A stretch of 64,000 nucleotides of DNA from Mercurialis annua (lineage: Eukaryota > Streptophyta > Magnoliopsida > Malpighiales > Euphorbiaceae). The DNA lies in contig NC_065577.1 in assembly GCF_937616625.2 (NCBI RefSeq), positions 5,993,001-6,057,000 of the forward strand, written 5' to 3'. Each line of letters begins with the position of its first letter. The first letter of the stretch is position 1. The notes beneath the pieces were generated by a model. That model was given only the letters and a program-made list of their open reading frames with translations, did not search any database and was not told where the DNA came from. Position numbers and translations under genes: made by a program. Below are positions 63,783 through 64,000 of this stretch, piece by piece.

Positions 63783-63872
63783 TCCGCATTCTAAGAATGC
63801 GGATTGTTGCTAAAACCAATCCGCTTTCTATGAATGCGGATTGCTCACCCAGACCACATTCCAAGAATGTGG
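63783..63872. repeat. Three consecutive hairpin-forming repeats
   Basis: 63783-63803: TCCGCATTC, TAA, GAATGCGGA. 63818-63842: AATCCGCTTTC, TAT, GAATGCGGATT (one mismatched pair). 63854-63872: CCACATTC, CAA, GAATGTGG. The third has a G-to-A change in one arm matched by a C-to-T change in the other, so pairing is kept. Confidence 0.88.
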
Positions 63873-64000
63873 ATTGGGTGGCCCATACATAAAATCGGTA
63901 TTATTTTTCAAACAGGCACAAAATTAGAATTTTTTTAGACTCGTAGGAACAAATCCATTAAAAACTAGGTTGTATCTTTTTGAATCATCATTCCAAGAAC

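Larger units (their letters stand above)
63070..64000. other. AT-rich intergenic region
   Basis: No gene. Contains a (TA)n run at 63294-63319 and three consecutive hairpin-forming repeats at 63783-63872. Confidence 0.55.

Overview
The window is a gene-poor, AT-rich stretch of a plant nuclear genome. Evidence: spliced genes with GT-AG introns, plant-type transposable elements (LTR elements with plant PBS/PPT signals, MULE, hAT and Stowaway MITEs, tRNA-derived SINEs), a plastid-DNA insertion, and plant-specific proteins (NAC and PPR remnants, an EMB8-like hydrolase). A nuclear infA with a transit peptide suggests a eudicot that lost infA from its plastid genome, probably a rosid; I cannot name the species.

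Six apparently intact protein-coding genes are present. Three are CMP/dCMP-deaminase-type guanosine deaminase paralogues (12266-13689 plus; 17265-18828 and 28736-30283 minus), all sharing a 19-nt first coding exon. The latter two lie in a segmental duplication that was later split by a 6.6-kb Copia element. The others are nuclear infA (16170-16616), a CCDC47/DUF1682-type ER membrane protein (47077-49899), and a 14-exon EMB8-like alpha/beta hydrolase on the minus strand (51015-58644).

The rest is largely transposon-derived, and many insertions can be bounded by target-site duplications (TSDs). 2778-8242 is a young, complete, non-autonomous Athila/Tat-like LTR element sitting in an arm of an older inverted-repeat element. 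8681-10607 and 19365-21373 are 2-kb MULE-like elements with 9-bp TSDs and internal arrays of short A/T-rich words; the first also carries two clusters of GC-rich perfect palindromes. 21893-28481 is a decayed Copia element. 30608-32994 and 35188-38098 are two copies of a non-coding block, each of which later received different MITEs, so each is the other's empty site. 40415-45046 is a small hAT split by a 4.06-kb MULE-like element holding PPR-gene fragments and 59- and 87-bp tandem arrays. 59219-63064 is a solo LTR containing a 2.9-kb second solo LTR containing a hAT MITE.

Broken coding remnants include a frameshifted NAC gene (38101-38686), three LINE-derived domains (21383-21680, 39480-39957, 50435-50872) and PPR pieces. 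A plastid trnA-intron-like insert lies at 34991-35099. No CRISPR array, operon or rRNA gene is present, and I found no convincing intact tRNA gene. I see no obvious new multi-gene system. The least explained structures are the array-bearing MULE-like elements, the palindrome clusters, and a triple hairpin with a paired base change at 63783-63872. All exon structures, TSDs and divergence counts were worked out by eye.
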